This document shows, one piece after another, positions 33,001-43,504 of a stretch of DNA of 64,000 nt. The stretch's first letter is position 1. Each line of letters starts with the position of its first letter. The translations under genes were made by a program, and so were the position numbers. The notes beneath the pieces were generated by a model. That model was not told the origin of the DNA. It saw nothing but the letters and a program-made list of their open reading frames with translations, and made no database searches. The DNA comes from Petunia secreta. Its lineage: Eukaryota; Streptophyta; Magnoliopsida; Solanales; Solanaceae. Where the stretch lies: contig JARKIP010000005.1 of assembly GCA_029990175.1 (NCBI GenBank), positions 68,852,001-68,916,000 on the forward strand, given 5' to 3'.

Positions 33001-34196
33001 AGGCGGCTAAAGCAAAGTCACCCATTGTACTTGAGCCCGAGGCAAACAATCTTATTGTTTTGCCATTGCATGATGAAAATGAGAGTCACTCCACTTCAAA
33101 TGAGAGAGAAAAGATAGAGAGAAGTGAGGGAGTGACCGGTGACAATCCAAGAGAGGAAAAAGGAGAGGATTTGAGGAGTGATGTGAGTGGATTGTCACCA
33201 CAAACTACACTTGGCCATGAGGTAAAATTGAGAGAGAAGAGAGGTGAGGAAAGAAAAATTGAGAGTGAGAGCACCAATTGTTCTAACACTTCTTCATCTT
33301 CTACTTTTTCTTGTGAAAGCTCTTGTGTAGGTACATTTGAAGACAAGCCATTGGAGCCTCAAAGTGAGCTTCATGAAGGAGGAGTTGCATATGACACTTC
33401 AAACCTTGTGAGTGACCAAGGAAGTACTACAAATGTAAGTGTTGCTTCACCTTTTCATGAACCTACTAGCTACTTGTCTTGTGATGACTCAACACTAGTT
33501 GGAGCTTGTGATGCATCTAGTGAATATGCCACTAGTGGAGAGTCTAGTTGTCAACTTGAGTTTGTTTGTGAAACACTAGTTTGGAGGAGCACTATGCCAC
33601 ATCATGATGTGAGCTCATTGTTCATTGAACCCCTCCCTAGTGTAGATTTGATGGTTGACCATGATTGTGACCTTTGCTATGACACACCACCAACCTTTGA
33701 CAAATGGGAAGATGAGATAGTTGATCATTCCCTTATTGATATGCTTCTATTTTGTGGACCAATGTGTTGTGGTGAGGATGGTCTTGACCTTGAGGAGTCC
33801 AAATTGCATGAATTGGACAAGGTTGTCTATGATGACTCCTCAAGTGAACCTAGTCTTGACAACTTGTCTATGCTTAATCATGATATTGAGATGCATGTTT
33901 TCACCAATCTATTGTTTGAAGGCATTCTCATTAGTGGACATGACTTATATCGGACTAGGGTGGGTGGTCGAATGGAACCCCCATGGTGTAAAGGGTTTGA
34001 CCCCTTAGGCAACCCATTGTTTGAGAATTTAGGTGAGGTAGATGGTTCTTTGAGTGGCCTTACTATTGCTTGTTGGGGTTATGATGAAGAAGAATCCATC
34101 ATCAATACCTTCCTTGAGAGCTTGTCTTTTGAGAAGGGTTGCTTAGGTAGTGAAATTGGAGGGGAAGAAGAATCTCTTGGTGTGAGTAAGAGATAA
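32649..34196 (+). CDS. protease C-terminus fused to long acidic ORF, element 2
   Basis: A 515-codon open frame. Residues 1-110 are the C-terminal part of the protease. The rest (from about residue 120) is Ser/Glu/Asp-rich and unrecognised: it includes REKRGEERKIESEST, CDLCYDTPPTFDKWEDE, KLHELDKVVYDDSSSE and LYRTR...EPPWCKGFDP, all with counterparts in element 1 (7039-7863). A coding frame this long without stops, while gag and protease are broken, is notable. The last codons may be flank sequence because the element ends at about 34191. Function unknown. Confidence 0.6.
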   Translation: MYQHSEPNLDFPIEVTHSKASKPYHLQWLSECGELKVVKQVMIEFSIGNYRDKVMCDVVPMQACHLLLGRPWQHDRCVVHDGRTNSYTVKQDGRKYVLRPLTPRQVREDYKRMKELREAAKAKSPIVLEPEANNLIVLPLHDENESHSTSNEREKIERSEGVTGDNPREEKGEDLRSDVSGLSPQTTLGHEVKLREKRGEERKIESESTNCSNTSSSSTFSCESSCVGTFEDKPLEPQSELHEGGVAYDTSNLVSDQGSTTNVSVASPFHEPTSYLSCDDSTLVGACDASSEYATSGESSCQLEFVCETLVWRSTMPHHDVSSLFIEPLPSVDLMVDHDCDLCYDTPPTFDKWEDEIVDHSLIDMLLFCGPMCCGEDGLDLEESKLHELDKVVYDDSSSEPSLDNLSMLNHDIEMHVFTNLLFEGILISGHDLYRTRVGGRMEPPWCKGFDPLGNPLFENLGEVDGSLSGLTIACWGYDEEESIINTFLESLSFEKGCLGSEIGGEEESLGVSKR

Positions 34197-36140
34197 AGAC
34201 GAGATGGTTCACTCTAAACTTACATCTCCACTATCCACGGGTGCTGAAAAGGTTACTGCCTCTCACGAGAAATCATCTTCTTTAGTGGAACCGTTGTGCT
34301 ATTTACATAAGAATACTAGAGCATCAGCTGTAATGACACCATCCCATTCCTCTTCCACTTCAAATGCAAATGATAGCATGAGGAAGATAGCAGAAACCAA
34401 AAATTACCTCCGTTGCAATAGGGTCTGTCTTTCCCAGGGGTATACTATCGTGCTTCCTATCAGTGAAGATAAGTGGGTTGCTGTGAGCTTGAAATTCCCC
34501 AATAAGAACCTTATTTCTTTTTATTGGGAGCACATACACAAATGGAATTCCTTTCTTGTACGATACAAAATGAAGAGGATCTTCCACCTTTAAGGTCATA
34601 GCACCAGTACTTGAACACTTACTCTTACTACTCTCTCAGGTTCACCTCTTTTGGATGCCCTAAGGTTCTTGTTTGAAGTCATTTGTTTATCATAGGTCAT
34701 GTTACTTACGTTTACTGTCCTCTTAAATATAGAGATTAAACTGAAACAAGGTTGTTACCATTTTAAAGCATTTTTATATGTTTTTTTCTGAAATATTTAA
34801 ATGTTTATGGAAGTTTAGTAATATAAATATGAACTTAACAGGGTACTTCTTTTCTTTCTGCCCCTTAGTTATTGCTTTTTGTTCTGTTAGTTGTGGTTGC
34901 TATTTTCTTCAGGATTATATGAACAAAGTGTGACTTCAGGCTTTAACATTCACTCTTTCCCCCTTTTGATCTATTCTAATGTAACTCTTTCTATTTCTCT
35001 CTCATGTGGCGAAACCAGAAACACATTTGCAGCTTTAGCTTTTCAGAAATATCGCAAGTCAGTTAATCTTTCTGCACTTATACTGGTGACAGATCTTTGC
35101 ATAATGTGCTTGCATATAATCGTGGGCTAGAAATCCATTAAGCAATGATCATTAATAGCAGATAGTCTTTAAAATAGCTGCTCAACCATGGGAATTGTTT
35201 TTATTGATCTAAACTCTCCCTCCTTTATTTCCTTTTGCTTTTGGAAACTGCAGGATGCTTCTCTGGCATTTTGCTAAGAGCTCTAGTGGTTCTTCTTCTT
35301 AATTAAAAGATGTTCTTACTAACTGGACACCCGGGTATTCTTCTTTGACTACTGCTTGATGGTTACAGGCCTCATATGCAGAGATATTCTGCTTCTTGAT
35401 GCCATTTCCCTTTTATCGCAGCTTTTTTCTTCTTGATTTGTCAAGTTGAATGAGAGCTCATGGTATTTGGTCATTTGTTCTGTCATCTGGAGAGCACACG
35501 TGACACGGTGACCATTTCACCTCGTTAGCAGTTATGATATATTCAAAATGATGGGTTTTTAGATTCATAAACAAACATTTTAGATATGAAAATGCAATCC
35601 TCTTTAGGTTATTCTATTCATGGTCATAGCTTGGAGAAAGTCAAAATAATCCCAACTAGTTGTGAGCTAAGGAAAGACTAATCTCATTCTTCAGCTTCCT
35701 TGGTACGTAGATTTCATCACGTTGGCGACATAGAGCCCTATACCAAGAGCCAACAGAGCAACTAGAGTCAGTTTTATCACTTCGTTGACATCTTCAGGTT
35801 TTCAACCATACTAGTGATACCACTATAGCATTTTCTGGTTGTGCCATCATTTGTCGATTCATTTCAGATTCATTGTAAGAATTACTTGCATTTCCATCTT
35901 CTATGGTGCTACTTGTACTACTTTTCTCTGCTGGAGATATTTCTGTAAGATATTTAGCTTCTGGTTGCTCGCTGGTATTATGACTAGTATTCTTTTGTTC
36001 TTCTTTCAATGGTAGAGAGTTGAATTATGCAGCTTTTGGGGCTACAAATTCCTCATCATTTTCACTGATGATTGCTGAAGTTATCAGTTTTTGCTGCTTA
36101 ACATAAAGAATTCCATTTTCTTTTGCACGCTTTCACCTAC
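34192..36140. other. RFL-unit tail (unit X) without its PPR gene
   Basis: Starts abruptly at agataaagacgagatgg, homologous to 12936 in unit A, and continues through the dsRBD-relic C-terminal exon (about 34320-34510; VMTPSHSSSTSNANDSMRKI, then YTIVLPISEDKWVAVSLKFP). A foreign segment at about 34505-34695 interrupts the exon end. The rest is spacer to about 36140. A PPR gene should lie upstream by analogy but has been lost. Confidence 0.7.
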
Positions 36141-37375
36141 CGATATGTCAAACTGGTCCATAATCAAAGGGATAACATTAGCCCACTAATCAACACAAGC
36201 CTTTGCGCGCCATCTTGTTTTCTTTTTTTATTTTTCTAGTTAAATGCTAGAATAACCAAAAAATCGCTTTTTAAAAAAAATAACAATTTCATTTTTCATA
36301 CCTTTGCACGCCTCCGTTACCTTTTGGGAGGCCTACGTCCCAAAGAAACTGTCTACTTGAAAATGTCCCTTCATCCGTAGGTCCTGATACAAGGTTAGAA
36401 TTCTAGCCCATTGAGAATCCGCGTACCGCCACGGGGAACATTCTCTCACAAGGAAAAAAAAAAAAAACAAGCTCATCAAAGCATGCACTGTTATGTTGTG
36501 CTTTGTTAGTGTCTTGAAAGCTCAATATTATGGTGTGCACAAGAGAGCTAGAACGAAAGCTTGCTTGTACTTGGGGACGGCCTAATGGTAAGTAAGACTT
36601 TAGGCTCCATAATTATGGGGGTCCTGTTTTTACTATTAATAGTGTATGTGATATATTTTTTTTTGGGTATATTTCGTGATAAACGTTTGAGATCACTAGA
36701 CAATGAGAATTTTCAAAAAAAAAAAAAAAAAATTGCCTTAATATTTATGTTCTTTAAAGTATAATAGTCATTTAGATATTTATAGTTTATATTTACTTTC
36801 TAAATTAAAAGTGTAAAACTTAAATTTCGGATACTTAGGTTAACAATTGAATTTATACTTGTAGAGTTTCAAACAATCAATTATATCAAGATCTACATTT
36901 GAACGATATGTAAGTACACAATAATTAACGAAGAAACAATAAATAAGCAATCATAAAGCTAGGGCAAAGAGAATTTTAGTGATTCGTAATAGTTGAACTT
37001 CAAAGCTTAACGACAAGTAAATATTTTGATCGAGTTTTGACTAGTAAAGTGATATATATTAGAAGTGAGAGGGAGGGGGTATTTATAGTCGTTGGAAAGC
37101 CTAACTAACTCCCTACTTCCACAAAGCACAACTCCTACGTTCAAATTGTGGGCATCGGTCGTGCTAGAAGTGGCTTAAATCTCGCGAGCGGTTTCTATGG
37201 ACACTCTGAACCACGCGTATCTGGCTATGGAATACAGATAGTTTGCACGGTAGCTTATGTCATAATCTTGAGGAGGTGTGTAGAGTACTTAGAAGCCGTC
37301 CCTCATCGGGATTTCTTCCCTATGACACCGTATGCATATGCCACGTGCTTAGAAGCCACGACTTCTTGGGTTTTC
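36141..37375. other. spacer, no gene recognised
   Basis: AT-rich. Two poly(A) tracts (36452-36466, 36716-36733) could mark ends of retroposed fragments but no SINE or LINE body is recognised. A segment at 37311-37345 (atttcttccctatgac...) is repeated imperfectly at 37828-37860, on the other side of the TRIM-like element. Confidence 0.5.
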
Positions 37376-37817
37376 TGTAACAGCCCAGCCCGCTAGTGAT
37401 GCTGTCTGTTTTGAGCCTAGACCCGCACAATTTTAAAATGTGTCACTAAAGTCTAAGGCATGTATACTTATATAGCCAGCATCTCTCATGTGTTATGCTG
37501 ATGTAGGATACTCCTTGACTGGGGTGTCACATACACCACCTCTTATGGACTCAATGTCCTCGCTGAGGTTTCCCTGCGTACCCGGGATTCGCCTAGACTC
37601 AGCACTGAGGTTTGCCCTGCGTACCCGGGATTTACCTAAACTCAGTTGAACTCTGCCCCAAATCGACAAAGCTGACACGGAGTGCTGTAACGGCCCAGCC
37701 CACTAATGATACTGCACGACTCTAAAACGTGTCACTAAGGTCTAAGACATGTATACTTATATACCCATCATCTCTAATGTGTTATGCCGATGTGGGATAC
37801 TCCTTGACTGGGTCACA
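37376..37817. mobile_element. TRIM-like element, 442 bp
   Basis: Two direct repeats, 37376-37531 (156 bp) and 37686-37817 (132 bp), start TGTAACRGCCCAGCCC and end GTCACA, giving TG...CA ends on either strand. The 154-bp interior has no ORF but a 44-52 bp internal repeat (cctgcgtacccgggat twice). Flanks ttttc and atttc are a near 5-bp target duplication. The size fits terminal-repeat retrotransposons in miniature. No clear primer-binding site, so orientation is uncertain; promoter-like elements argue for the minus strand. Confidence 0.65.
37754..37800 (-). promoter_or_regulatory. snRNA-type USE plus TATA in the TRIM-like repeat
   Basis: On the minus strand ATCCCACATCG, a perfect match to the plant upstream sequence element RTCCCACATCG of snRNA genes, is followed after 24 bases by TATATAAG. 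The other repeat has the same layout with a decayed element (ATCCTACATCA). Spacing fits the RNA polymerase II type. No snRNA is recognisable downstream. Confidence 0.5.
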
Positions 37818-38536
37818 ATTTCCTCCCCATGTCACCGTATCAATATGCATGTTTGTGCTGAGTTATACACTCGATTCTTTTCCAAATACATATATTACTT
37901 ATAGAATAATGTTTACAACTCCTATAAATTGATAACATCTAACATAAGATCTACAAACTCTCAGGTTAGATTATTAAATGGATTAGCTATATTATCAATT
38001 GATAAAAAAAATTATTATAAAAAATTGATAATACGAAATTATTAATAACTTTGCATCACAAAAGTTAGAAATGCTCCTCGTTAAAAGTTTAGCTTTAGAC
38101 AACAAATCTCGTTGGACATTTTTATTTACAGTTTTATACTAGCCTCAACTCCTCATCTACTCTCCCTTCCACCCTCCACAACCCTCATCCACCCCTCAAC
38201 TACCCTCCACCATCCTCATCCGCCCCTCCACCATCCTTTACCAGCTCTAATTTTAAAAAAAAAAATACAATTCGATCCCAACTTAACTAATTACTATCTT
38301 CGTCCATTACAAGTGTTTATTCTTCTCTTTCCACATTATTAAGAAAATATCTATTACATTATATATTATATTTGATTTTGCTTGCTTACTAATCTTGATC
38401 ACTCAACTTAATTATATTAATTATTTTTTACCTCTTTAATTGCATGAGTAATATTGTATATAAATAATTAATTTATATTAATTTCTTAAAATGATACTAG
38501 TATTTGTTTTGAGACGGATAAAAAGAGGAAAATGGA
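37818..38536. other. spacer with CCACC-rich block
   Basis: No gene. 38135-38250 is a pyrimidine-rich CCACCCTCC block like those in the tandem elements at 19200 and 20340, which suggests a partial relative. Confidence 0.5.
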
Positions 38537-39919
38537 TACTCCCCCGTCTCAATTTATGTATGGTACCTTGATTTTGCATAGAGTTTAAGAAATAAGGATT
38601 AACCTTGTAAAGTTTTAAAATTGCGAAAAAGTAGGAGAGAATATTGGATAATTAAAAGTTGTTAGTACTTTTTAGAAATTTTTACACTAGTTGACACTTT
38701 GAACACCTAAATTACAAAATATACCAACACTTTCAAACATTTACAATACATACCAACACTTTTAAATTTATTACCCTACATATACCATTTTTCATTTCTT
38801 TCCCTCCTTAACAAAAAACCCTAACTTCTTCCTCTCCCCTCCTCCACCCACCCACTCACCCTCCCGTCGTTCCCCCTCCCCCCGTGCCTCTGTTGCTGCT
38901 GTTTGCTTCCAAGTTGCCGGACGTCGTCGCCGCAGTGCAACGGCGCTGCTGCACTACATCGGCGGCGGCTCCGATCTATATTTCCGGCGTGGTTTCAGAT
39001 CTGGTCCTCCTCCTATTTTTTTTTGTTTTGTATATGTATATTTCTGTATGTTTATGTATATATTTTTATTTTGTATATAAATATTCAGATCTGCTTCTAC
39101 TCTTTTCTTTTTTGTTTTGTTTTGTTTTAATGTGTATATTCATGTATAAGTTTGTATTGATGGGTATGTGTATGTGTATGTTTTTTGGTGTATAAATACA
39201 TATATATTTTTTGAATGTTTAATTGTATATCTTTGTAATTTTATTGTATGTTTGTATATGTGTTTTTCAACGTACACATTTTTGTATGTCAATTTATGCT
39301 TTATTTGTATAAACTTGTATTTGTGTGTATGTGTGTGTTAAATGTATGTCCAAAATCCTTTATATGTCTATAAATCTGTTTTGTATGTGTTTGTATGTGT
39401 GGTGTGTATATATATATATATACCTATGTATTTTCTAGTAGTTTGTGTATGTTTATGTATTTTTAAGGTCCAAATCTATTTTGTTTTAGTATGAAAGTGT
39501 TTGTTTTTTTTTTTTTGTATATTTATGAATCTACAACTATATCAGATTTTTCTGTTTTTTTTTTTTTTAAAAAGTTCCGGTCACCGGTGGCCGGCGCGGC
39601 GATCGGCTGCTGGTGACTGGGCGACGAGGGTACATTGCATTAAGGGAGAGGGTAAAACCTTAATTTAATGGGTTTTGTATATAACGTGTAAAAAAAGTAT
39701 TGATATTTTTTGTAAAGTGAAATAATATTGTTATTTTTTGTAATTTTAGTATTAGAGTTGTATATATTTGTAATTAGCTATAGATTTTAATGTAAGTAGG
39801 ACCCAATAAAAATAGAATAGAGAAAATGCTACTCCTATTTAGTAGTTATCAAATAAGTAAGCTGTGTTCTTTTTGATACAATAAAATGGAGGTGTGTCAC
39901 ATAAATGACGGAGGGAGCA
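38537..39919. mobile_element. Stowaway-like element with nested insertion
   Basis: The left end ctcccccgtctcaattta and the right end gacggagggag are the CTCCCTCCGTC terminal repeats of Tc1/mariner-type Stowaway elements, with TA on both outer sides. At about 1.4 kb it is far longer than usual because another sequence (about 38685-39760) is nested in it. The nest carries fxttacaaaatatacca-like direct or inverted ends, a CCGTCG..GGCGGC coding-like GC island (38870-39005) and a long TGTATGT-rich tract. Confidence 0.65.
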
Positions 39920-40019
39920 GTACTTATTATGGAACCGAGAGAAAAGTGGACACTCGGACCGACGAAATCTTTTACTTGGTCGATTCCCTCTTTTAGGGCA
40001 AACGAATTGTCCATTGAAG

Positions 40020-41747
40020 ATGAGGGCAATTTGTGTGCGTTACTCTTCTTGCTATGCTCTTACCTTTGCTATTTCCCATTCAATCAGACATTATTCTTCA
40101 TCTATTAGCAGGTATGACAATGTCAAGTGTTTAGATGATGCTTTCACTCTCTTCCGTCAAATGACCATAACTAAGCCTCATGTTTCTGCCTTCTCCATAT
40201 TATTTAAGACTATGCTACATATGAACCATTACTCTGCTGTTGTTTCTCTTTTCCAACAAATGCTCAAATTGGGTATCCCCTTTAATCATTTCATCTTGAA
40301 TATTGTCATTAACACTTACTGCCTAATGCATCGTGTTGATTGTGCATTTTCCGTGTTACCCATTTACTTGAAGCATGGCATTCCATTTACTGTTGTCACC
40401 TTTAACACCTTACTAAAGGGACTCTTTGCTCAAAATAAGGTCGTAGATGCTGTCAACTTGTTCAAAATGTTGGTCAGAGACAATATCTGTGAGCCTAACG
40501 AGTTTATGTATTCGATTGTCATGAATGGGCTAAGCAAAAAAGGCCATACTCAGAAAACTTTTGATTTGCTCCGGTTAATGGAACAAGGAACCACTAAGCC
40601 AAACACATACATCTACACCATTGTTATAGATGCCCTTTGTAAAGATGGAATGCTAGATGCTGCAATGAGCCTTTTGAACGAGATGAAACAAAAAGCCATT
40701 CTTCCAGATGTTGTCACATACAGTTCATTGATCGATGGTTTGTGTAAGTTTGGTCAGTGGGAAAAGGTTGCAACTCTATTCTCTGAGATGGTAGATCTTA
40801 ATATTTATCCAAATGTCCGCACCTTCACCATAATGATAGATGGATTATGCAAAGAAGGTAAAGTTGAAGATGCCGTCGTAGTCTTGAGACATATGATTAA
40901 CAAAGGTGTAAAGCCTGATGTGGTCACCTACAGTGCGATAATCGATGGATTTTGCTTGCGTGGCCAAATGGATGAAGCGAGGGGAATTTTTGACTCCATG
41001 AGAGATAAGGGTATTGAACCCACCATTATTACTTACAACACGTTAATAAATGGATATTGTAAGAAAAAGAAATTGGACGAGGCCATGCACTTGTTTCTTG
41101 AAATTTCTCGAAATGGATTGAAACCTAACATTTCTACCTATAATACAATCTTGTTTGGTCTACTTGAAGTTGGAAGATTTGGCTCCGTGCAAAAATTTTT
41201 TGCTGAGATATTATCTGCAGGTCACAAACCTGATTTGCACACTCACTGCATTTTGCTTCGTGGTTATTTTAAGAATGGACTTGTTGAGAAAGCTATGTTG
41301 TTGTTTTATGAGTTGGAAAGAAAAAGAGAAGATACGGATATTGAACTTTACAATATTGTTATTGACGGATTGTGCAAAAACGGTAAACTCGATGAAGCTC
41401 ATGGCATTTTTGAGAAGCTTGCTTTAATTGGATTGCTTCCCGATGTGATAATGTACAATACAATGATAAATGGATTTTGTCATGAAGGATTGTTTGATAA
41501 AGCTAAAGGTATGCTAAGAAAAATGGAGAATAATGGTCTTTCACCAAGCAATGCCACTTACAATATTATTGTACGAGGATTTCTCAAATGTAGCAAATTT
41601 AGTGAAATGACAAGTTTTTTGAAAGAAAGGACTGGAAGGGACTTCTCATTTGACGCAACTACAGTAGGGTTACTAACAGACTTTATAGCGGAGGATCCAA
41701 CTTTGCTTAACATGATACCACAGTTTCCCGAAACTCGGGAAGTATGA
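40020..41747 (+). CDS. PPR3: intact RFL-type P-class PPR protein
   Basis: 575 codons from ATG 40020 (MRAICVRYSSCYALTFAI), the start that aligns with PPR1 and PPR2. The basic, Ser-rich N-terminus fits a mitochondrial presequence. About 14 P-type repeats run from HVSAFSILFKTM to NATYNIIVRGFLKCSK, and the C-terminus is LLNMIPQFPETREV. Compared with PPR1 it lacks two residues (PL) before HVSAF and has the two bases that PPR1 lost. Expected role: mitochondrial RNA binding and processing. The Stowaway-like element ends only about 100 bp upstream of the ATG, so the promoter may be partly transposon-derived. Confidence 0.94.
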   Translation: MRAICVRYSSCYALTFAISHSIRHYSSSISRYDNVKCLDDAFTLFRQMTITKPHVSAFSILFKTMLHMNHYSAVVSLFQQMLKLGIPFNHFILNIVINTYCLMHRVDCAFSVLPIYLKHGIPFTVVTFNTLLKGLFAQNKVVDAVNLFKMLVRDNICEPNEFMYSIVMNGLSKKGHTQKTFDLLRLMEQGTTKPNTYIYTIVIDALCKDGMLDAAMSLLNEMKQKAILPDVVTYSSLIDGLCKFGQWEKVATLFSEMVDLNIYPNVRTFTIMIDGLCKEGKVEDAVVVLRHMINKGVKPDVVTYSAIIDGFCLRGQMDEARGIFDSMRDKGIEPTIITYNTLINGYCKKKKLDEAMHLFLEISRNGLKPNISTYNTILFGLLEVGRFGSVQKFFAEILSAGHKPDLHTHCILLRGYFKNGLVEKAMLLFYELERKREDTDIELYNIVIDGLCKNGKLDEAHGIFEKLALIGLLPDVIMYNTMINGFCHEGLFDKAKGMLRKMENNGLSPSNATYNIIVRGFLKCSKFSEMTSFLKERTGRDFSFDATTVGLLTDFIAEDPTLLNMIPQFPETREV

Positions 41748-43023
41748 AGTGAATATTTTTGTTTCACTTGGTTTGTTATGATGTACGAACACTATGATGT
41801 AATCATAGTTTACCTTGTCGAAAGAAATCATATCAGATGGAATTGTGTAAGCTGAAAGAATGGGAATAAGAACATTGCTTAAGCTTTCCAGCTAAGCTAA
41901 CTAAGGAGATATGAGTGCTGATATTTTGATTCGTTTGCTACTTTACTTTATCTTGAAAATCAGATTTTATTGCGCTCTTTAAATGAGAAATAATGCGAGT
42001 TTCCTTTTGTTTGCACGTAATAAATCTAGCAAAGTTATTTTCTGTGGGATTTTGATATCTTCAGGAAATTTGTACCTTTTTGAAATTCAATAACAGCTTC
42101 CTGTAACTTAGAAATAACTGCAGGAACAACAATTTAATTGTTTCTCGAGTCTCGGCCACATCAATCTTGGTTAGATCACCCATAAATGGAACCCCAGAGT
42201 TAGCATGATCATCATGAAATCTCCAGGTCAGATGAGAAGCTTCCTTCGGTGTTCTGAAAGGGAGTGAAGAATGGTGCTTGTGTTGGCAGTAGAGTATATG
42301 ACGTCTATTCAGTAAAGATTCCATCAACGGAAGAATTGCTGACAGAATCATCTAGATTCTTGCAGTTCTTGGTACCAACATCCACTGAGTCAACCCTGAC
42401 TGTGGCCTTATGACTCGCAAGCATACTGAAGTCAAGCCTGCAGATGTAGGCAATAAGAAAGAACCTTGGTATACCTATGTAACTTAAGTTAAATTGTTGA
42501 CTCAATTCTTTCTGCTTATCCTTTGCTGCTTCTTGCTGGAGTTGAGAGAAGAGGAGAGAGGGTAAATTTATGTGTTGAAAATTTTGCTGCTCACTAATTG
42601 CTAAGAAGGAAAAGGGAAGTAAGTTATTCTTCTCTGACTAAGCATATTGACAATTGATATTTCGTTTGATGATTCTGAGCTGCCTCATCAGACCAGCTCT
42701 GTGTGAAAAACTTCTTGGTTACAAACTGTGTTTTGACTAGCTTTCATTACTTTAATTAACTACATTAAACTAATATATTTATTGCTTTTACCATTCTCAA
42801 TATTGCTTTGTTAATTTATCTTTTATTATAATCTTTTGTAATGATTACGCTTTTGGAACTTCATAAAGGACAAAAGCTGTTTGTTTTGATATTAATAAAC
42901 ATGACATTATAGTGCAGTTAGAAGACAACAAAAAATAAAAATGCTTTGCTTGCATGAATATAAAACAATCAGGTGTGGTCAGCGTCAAAATCTTATATTC
43001 TTATCGAGTGTATAAGTTGAACT
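41748..43023. other. PPR3 3' flank with conserved antisense frame
   Basis: Homologous to 11503-12470. The minus-strand frame at 42305-42505 (ends SNSSVDGIFTE) continues in neighbouring frames at 42061-42351 (VPFMGDLTKIDV) and matches unit A. Product not recognised. Confidence 0.5.
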
Positions 43024-43116
43024 GTTGAAGGAGAAGTTCTTCAGGGGGATGCTGCAAAGTCCAAAAAACAAGCAGAAGAAAATGCTGCCAAGGTTGCTTT
43101 TATATCTTTAACATAG
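43024..43116 (+). pseudogene. dsRBD exon relic, unit C
   Basis: The frame VEGEVLQGDAAKSKKQAEEN then AAKVAFISLT and a TAG. AKSKKQAEENAAKVAFISL is the C-terminal helix of a double-stranded RNA-binding motif (basic residues, then the conserved AA(K)xA core), as in plant DRB proteins. Only the last third of a dsRBD is present. This is the best evidence for the identity of the gene linked to the PPR genes. Confidence 0.55.
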
Positions 43117-43504
43117 TGTAAGCATTCTTCTTCTGACTTCGTTATGCTCGAGCCATAATAGACATCAAGGGAACTTTGTTCAGGCTAATATTTGTTTGTC
43201 TTGAGAAAATGCAGTTGAAAGAGTATGAAGAAATTTACTTTTCTACAGTAATTTGACATCTTTTCAAATTTCAGGCAAATCCCTCCACTCTGGCGATCCT
43301 TTAACTCTTTCCTTGGACTTGGAAGACGAAATCTCCTAAAGTCATCTTTGCATGAATTCCCTGTCCATTTGTGGTGGTCGAGAAAACTTCAGAGTTCTGT
43401 CTCATAAGTTTTCTGCACCATGTATTCATTCAGACTTTGTACGTCTGAGTAATGTTATTAACTTACTGCAATTGGTACCGATGCAACTAATGTTCATGCC
43501 TTTG

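Larger units (their letters stand above)
29239..34191 (+). mobile_element. pol-less Ty3/gypsy-type element 2, 3' truncated
   Basis: A 740-bp 5' LTR (29239-29978), a near-match primer-binding site, a 1.1-kb leader, gag, aspartic protease and a long acidic region. It is the fuller relative of the element at 4554. There is no RT, RNase H or integrase between protease and the acidic ORF. The 3' end is missing: the acidic ORF runs straight into RFL-unit tail sequence at about 34191 with no polypurine tract or 3' LTR. The left flank is RBP45 RRM3, the right flank is a dsRBD-relic unit, so the element bridges two unrelated flanks. Confidence 0.9.

Noticed and set aside
36452..36733. Possible SINE or LINE 3' ends at two poly(A) tracts
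   Set aside because: No box A/B promoter, no recognisable body and no target duplication found.
37148..37396. 82-codon plus-strand ORF before the TRIM-like element
   Set aside because: No recognisable domain, runs into the terminal repeat, and the flank shows signs of being repetitive.
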